In this document: positions 6,314 through 9,103 of the stretch, one piece after another
Layout of the letters: every line of letters begins with the position of its first letter
Numbering within the stretch: position 1 is the stretch's first letter
Origin: Bacteroidota bacterium
Lineage (GTDB): Bacteria; Bacteroidota; Bacteroidia; Bacteroidales; UBA1556
Direction: 5' to 3'
DNA: 9,103 bases
NCBI GenBank assembly: GCA_003648395.1
Contig: QMPB01000139.1
Coordinates: forward strand, 1 to 9,103
Position numbers and translations under genes: made by a program
Notes under the pieces: model-generated
Database searches by the model: none
What the model was told of the DNA's origin: nothing
The model's input: the letters and a program-made list of their open reading frames with translations, nothing else

Positions 6314-6850
6314 ATGAGCAAAGATACCAAGGAAATTTTCGTTCGCCCCTCTTGGGATGATTACTTTATTCAACTAGCAGATACTGTAGCAAAAAGAGCG
6401 ACTTGTGATAGAGGAAGAAGCGGTTGTGTAATAACAAAAGACAAGCAAATATTAGTAACTGGTTATGTTGGCTCGCCAAGGGGTCTTCCCCATTGTGATG
6501 ATGTAGGACATCTTTTCAAAAAAGTTATTCATGAAGATGGCTCTATTACTCAACACTGTGTTCGTACAGTTCATGCTGAGCAAAATGCTATTACGCAAGC
6601 TGCCCAAAGGGGAATTGCACTTGAGGGATCAACTCTTTACTGTAGAATGACTCCATGCCGCACTTGTGCTATGCTTATAATAAACTGTGGGATTAAACGA
6701 GTTGTTTGTGAGAAGAAATATCATGCTGGAACCGAATCTGAAGAAATGTTTGAGCAAGTAGGAATAGAGCTAAAATATATGAGTGAGGAGGTTCAACAGT
6801 ATTCTGGCCAGAAGGTTGATAATACTGATATATTTAAAGATAGAGACTAA
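6314..6850 (+). CDS. Deoxycytidylate (dCMP) deaminase
   Basis: Zinc-dependent cytosolic enzyme of the ComEB / dCMP deaminase family: dCMP + H2O to dUMP + NH3, providing the substrate for thymidylate synthase. The 178 residues hold the full catalytic site: HAEQNA (87-92) with zinc ligand H87 and proton shuttle E89, and PCRTC (114-118) with ligands C115 and C118. Upstream are RPSWDDYF (11-18), RATCDRGRSGCVI (28-40), GSPRGLPHC (53-61) and HCVR (81-84), typical of the family; the extra Cys/His may form a second, structural zinc site as in phage T4 dCMP deaminase. The ATG at 6314 is two bases after the kinase stop. A tRNA or free-cytidine deaminase is unlikely given the RPSWDDYF opening and the GSPRGLPHC segment. 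Last gene of the plus-strand cluster. Confidence 0.92.
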   Translation: MSKDTKEIFVRPSWDDYFIQLADTVAKRATCDRGRSGCVITKDKQILVTGYVGSPRGLPHCDDVGHLFKKVIHEDGSITQHCVRTVHAEQNAITQAAQRGIALEGSTLYCRMTPCRTCAMLIINCGIKRVVCEKKYHAGTESEEMFEQVGIELKYMSEEVQQYSGQKVDNTDIFKDRD

Positions 6851-6896
6851 TTAGTGGTTATAAGAACATATTATCTTAGAGATACATTACTCCCTT

Positions 6897-9103
6897 TTAA
6901 ATACCATACTTCAAAGTTAGTTTGTATGAGAAATTATCGGCAACATTATCAAAAGCATAAGGACCGTACCTATAAAATACTCCAAAACCAATATTTGTTA
7001 TACCTGATTTAAGAATAGAGTTTAATAATAGACCAGACTCATAATACCCTTTTTCTAGAGTATTATACTCTATATTCTTATGTAAATTTGTATTTGTTAA
7101 TTCACCTATTGTGAAACTTGACACTATACTTGGTTGTGGTATAAATGGCTTATTCCCAAATAATAAATGTCCAAAATCATGCTTAAAATATACAGCAACA
7201 AATCTATCAGATAAAAATTCATTAATACGCATAGTTCCAAAAGAATTTGGAATTTCAATATAAAAAGGGAAATAACTACCTTTTCCATTATAAAGCTTAT
7301 ACCAAGGAGCATTACCAAAAGCCTTCGCTGCAACAATTCTCCAAGAAGTTCTTCCAAGAAACCTTAAATAATAACTATAATCTATTTGAATATCTACCTT
7401 CTGATAATCAAGCTCAGAATTAATAATACCACTAATAGCTTTTGTATAGTGTATATTCAAAACAGGATACTTTGTACTAATACTAATTGTTTGTAACTTA
7501 TTAGACATCAGCTTTTCTTTATACGCAAACCTTAAACCTCCTTGAAATTCTGCTATATTAAAATCACCTTTAGAAGTATAATTCATCACATCATCCTTTA
7601 TCACAAATTGGTAATTATTTGGTGAATTAATTTGCGAATAATTAAATCCAAAGTTCCATGTAGAATGAGGTAAAGCTCTAAATTTAATATTAGAGCTAAG
7701 TGTTTTATGATAAACCATTTTCTTAATTACAAAATTCCTTAATACATCATCATTAAACATGCTTTTCTTACCAAAATTAAATTGGTGCGCACTTTCAAAA
7801 ACATCATTTTGATATTCAATTTTAAATTTCAATTTTTGTCTAGTCCAAATATTAACATCAATTGAACCCCCATATTTCCATTGATAATCTCGTGTAGCCC
7901 ATGCTCCATAAGCTCCAAATTGCACCACCTCAGACAAGCGATCATTAGTTACCAAGCCCAGCCCCATTCTAAAACCCTCAAACTCATTATATTGAAGAAA
8001 CTTATCCAATTCCATATCAATTGGTCCCCATGGAATACGACCATTAATCAAACTTGAATATATCCATAATTTTCTATCAAAATGTTCAGCTTCTCCAATA
8101 CTATCAACAACTCTATATGTTTTATTATCAAGACTATCAAGAAGGTTTTCTCTATTGGTATTCCAAAATTCATTTCTCTTTTTTCTACCTGCATTTGGGT
8201 CCATTTCAAGTACAATATTATTAAATCTAATTCTATTACTAAAACCCTGATTTACTTTTATATCTCTTAAATATGTTCTACCAATACCCTTTAAATAAGT
8301 TCCGCTAAAAATAACATTATAAAATATTAAATCTGAATTTAGCTGAGTTGGAAACCAAAACTCATTATTAATAAATTCATATCTCTGTTGTATCCGTATG
8401 CCAATATCTACAGCTGAATCCGCAGGTTCTGCAATTACATTCCTAATTGCAAAATTACGAGTACTAATATGAACTTGACCCTTTAATCCATCAAAGTTAG
8501 TCCCTTTATAGGGCCTAAAACTAATAATATAAGTAGTATCAAAATCAGAAAATATACTATCTTCAAGTAAATAAAAGTACTTATTTAAGCTAGCTTTTGT
8601 CAGAGGATTAATATAGTGCTTATCCATTAAATCTATAGTTTTATTATAAAAACTAAAAGATTGTAACTGACTACTAAGAAAAGCAAAAGATGGGTCACGA
8701 AGTCCAGAAACTCTTGTGGCAATAATTCTTTCTTTATTCTTATCTGGATACTTGAAATATCTTTCACTAACACTCTCAATAATCAATAAATGCTGTGAAC
8801 TAAGGAATTCATCCATTTCAATCAAGTTACTATCAATATGAGTAGTATCGGCAAGTTTTTTCTTGATAGCTTCAGCATCACCAGTAACAACGAATTTATG
8901 ATAGGCTTTATAACTAAAGTTTTTTTGATTCTCTGGATTGTTTTTTTTCCAGTTGTTTATAAGCTTCCTAATAATAGCAAAGGCAGGATTTTCACTTGGT
9001 AGTATATCAACAACTTCAAGATTATATGATATACTAACAAGCCTAATAGTAGAATTAATATTTAAGGAAGAAACTGAAATAATAGTATCTCTATAACCAA
9101 TAT
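6897..9103 (-). CDS. DUF5686 / carboxypeptidase-regulatory-like outer-membrane protein (N-terminus outside window)
   Basis: The reading frame stays open from the stop at 6897 to the right edge, giving 734 visible codons; the signal peptide and most of the first domain lie outside. Numbering from the edge, residues 1-30 (IGYRDTIISVSS and on) are the end of a carboxypeptidase-regulatory-like beta-sandwich. A helical linker typical of this family follows (LPSENPAFAIIRKLINN, then KKNNPENQKNFSYKAYHKF). The rest matches DUF5686, including the EGFRMGLGLVTNDR segment and many alternating amphipathic strands ending in YKLTLKYGI, as expected for a C-terminal beta-barrel. Family knowledge says such proteins are Bacteroidota-specific and sit in the outer membrane; their function is unknown. 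A TTG at 8823-8825 is not the start, since homologous sequence continues upstream of it. The gene converges on the deaminase gene with a 46-base gap. Confidence 0.86.
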   Translation of the reverse strand, partial: IGYRDTIISVSSLNINSTIRLVSISYNLEVVDILPSENPAFAIIRKLINNWKKNNPENQKNFSYKAYHKFVVTGDAEAIKKKLADTTHIDSNLIEMDEFLSSQHLLIIESVSERYFKYPDKNKERIIATRVSGLRDPSFAFLSSQLQSFSFYNKTIDLMDKHYINPLTKASLNKYFYLLEDSIFSDFDTTYIISFRPYKGTNFDGLKGQVHISTRNFAIRNVIAEPADSAVDIGIRIQQRYEFINNEFWFPTQLNSDLIFYNVIFSGTYLKGIGRTYLRDIKVNQGFSNRIRFNNIVLEMDPNAGRKKRNEFWNTNRENLLDSLDNKTYRVVDSIGEAEHFDRKLWIYSSLINGRIPWGPIDMELDKFLQYNEFEGFRMGLGLVTNDRLSEVVQFGAYGAWATRDYQWKYGGSIDVNIWTRQKLKFKIEYQNDVFESAHQFNFGKKSMFNDDVLRNFVIKKMVYHKTLSSNIKFRALPHSTWNFGFNYSQINSPNNYQFVIKDDVMNYTSKGDFNIAEFQGGLRFAYKEKLMSNKLQTISISTKYPVLNIHYTKAISGIINSELDYQKVDIQIDYSYYLRFLGRTSWRIVAAKAFGNAPWYKLYNGKGSYFPFYIEIPNSFGTMRINEFLSDRFVAVYFKHDFGHLLFGNKPFIPQPSIVSSFTIGELTNTNLHKNIEYNTLEKGYYESGLLLNSILKSGITNIGFGVFYRYGPYAFDNVADNFSYKLTLKYGI

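Noticed and set aside
6149..6373. Minus-strand ORF across the kinase/deaminase junction
   Set aside because: It is antisense to two well-supported genes and its translation has no family features.
5757..6850. Calling the kinase-deaminase pair an anti-phage defence system
   Set aside because: The neighbours are housekeeping genes, the deaminase looks like a standard ComEB-type dCMP deaminase, and no mobile or defence genes are nearby. Only the architectural parallel is kept as a finding.
6861..6878. Possible terminator hairpin taaga/tctta between the deaminase and DUF5686 genes
   Set aside because: It has only five AT-rich pairs, an 8-base loop and no T-tract; such a match is expected by chance.
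8823..8825. TTG as the start of the DUF5686 protein
   Set aside because: The frame is open for 92 more codons up to the right edge, and those codons encode recognisable family sequence (end of the regulatory-like domain plus the ENPAFAIIRKLINN linker). The gene is a fragment cut by the window.

Overview
The window looks like chromosomal DNA of a low-GC member of the Bacteroidota. The reasons are the acpP-fabF-rnc gene order, a large outer-membrane protein of the DUF5686 / carboxypeptidase-regulatory-like type, promoter candidates of the TTTG / TAnnTTTG kind, start codons without clear Shine-Dalgarno sequences, and AT-rich spacers with short hairpin repeats. I cannot place it below phylum; a Bacteroidales/Marinilabiliales-like organism is only a guess.

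Layout. Positions 1-445 are non-coding: two tandem hairpins at the very left edge, then AT-rich DNA leading to glpK (glycerol kinase, + strand, 446-1936). Convergent to it is a minus-strand operon that reads acpP (acyl carrier protein), fabF (3-oxoacyl-ACP synthase II), rnc (RNase III). A 571-base divergent spacer (4237-4807) separates this operon from a plus-strand cluster: a small DUF1858-type CxxC protein, a LOG-family nucleotide 5'-monophosphate phosphoribohydrolase, a P-loop small-molecule kinase and a dCMP deaminase. The last three are packed with gaps of 1 and 2 bases. A minus-strand DUF5686 outer-membrane protein converges on this cluster and runs off the right edge without its N-terminus.

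How the genes work together. AcpP and FabF are the carrier and an elongating condensing enzyme of type II fatty acid synthesis. RNase III is carried along in the same transcript and appears to start at a TTG, in the same frame as fabF and two codons after its stop. GlpK supplies glycerol 3-phosphate for lipid backbones or glycolysis, but no glpF or glpD is visible. The LOG-kinase-deaminase trio all look like enzymes acting on nucleoside monophosphates. The deaminase makes dUMP for thymidylate synthesis, and the adjacent kinase probably acts on a (deoxy)nucleotide, although its substrate cannot be read from sequence.

Most of the window is ordinary housekeeping. The points most worth a second look are the kinase/deaminase pair, which is a two-gene version of an architecture that is fused in fungal dCMP deaminase and in bacterial anti-phage deaminases; the unusual rnc start; the REP-like hairpins; and a GlpK that lacks the two classical regulatory sites. 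I do not see strong evidence for a wholly new system.
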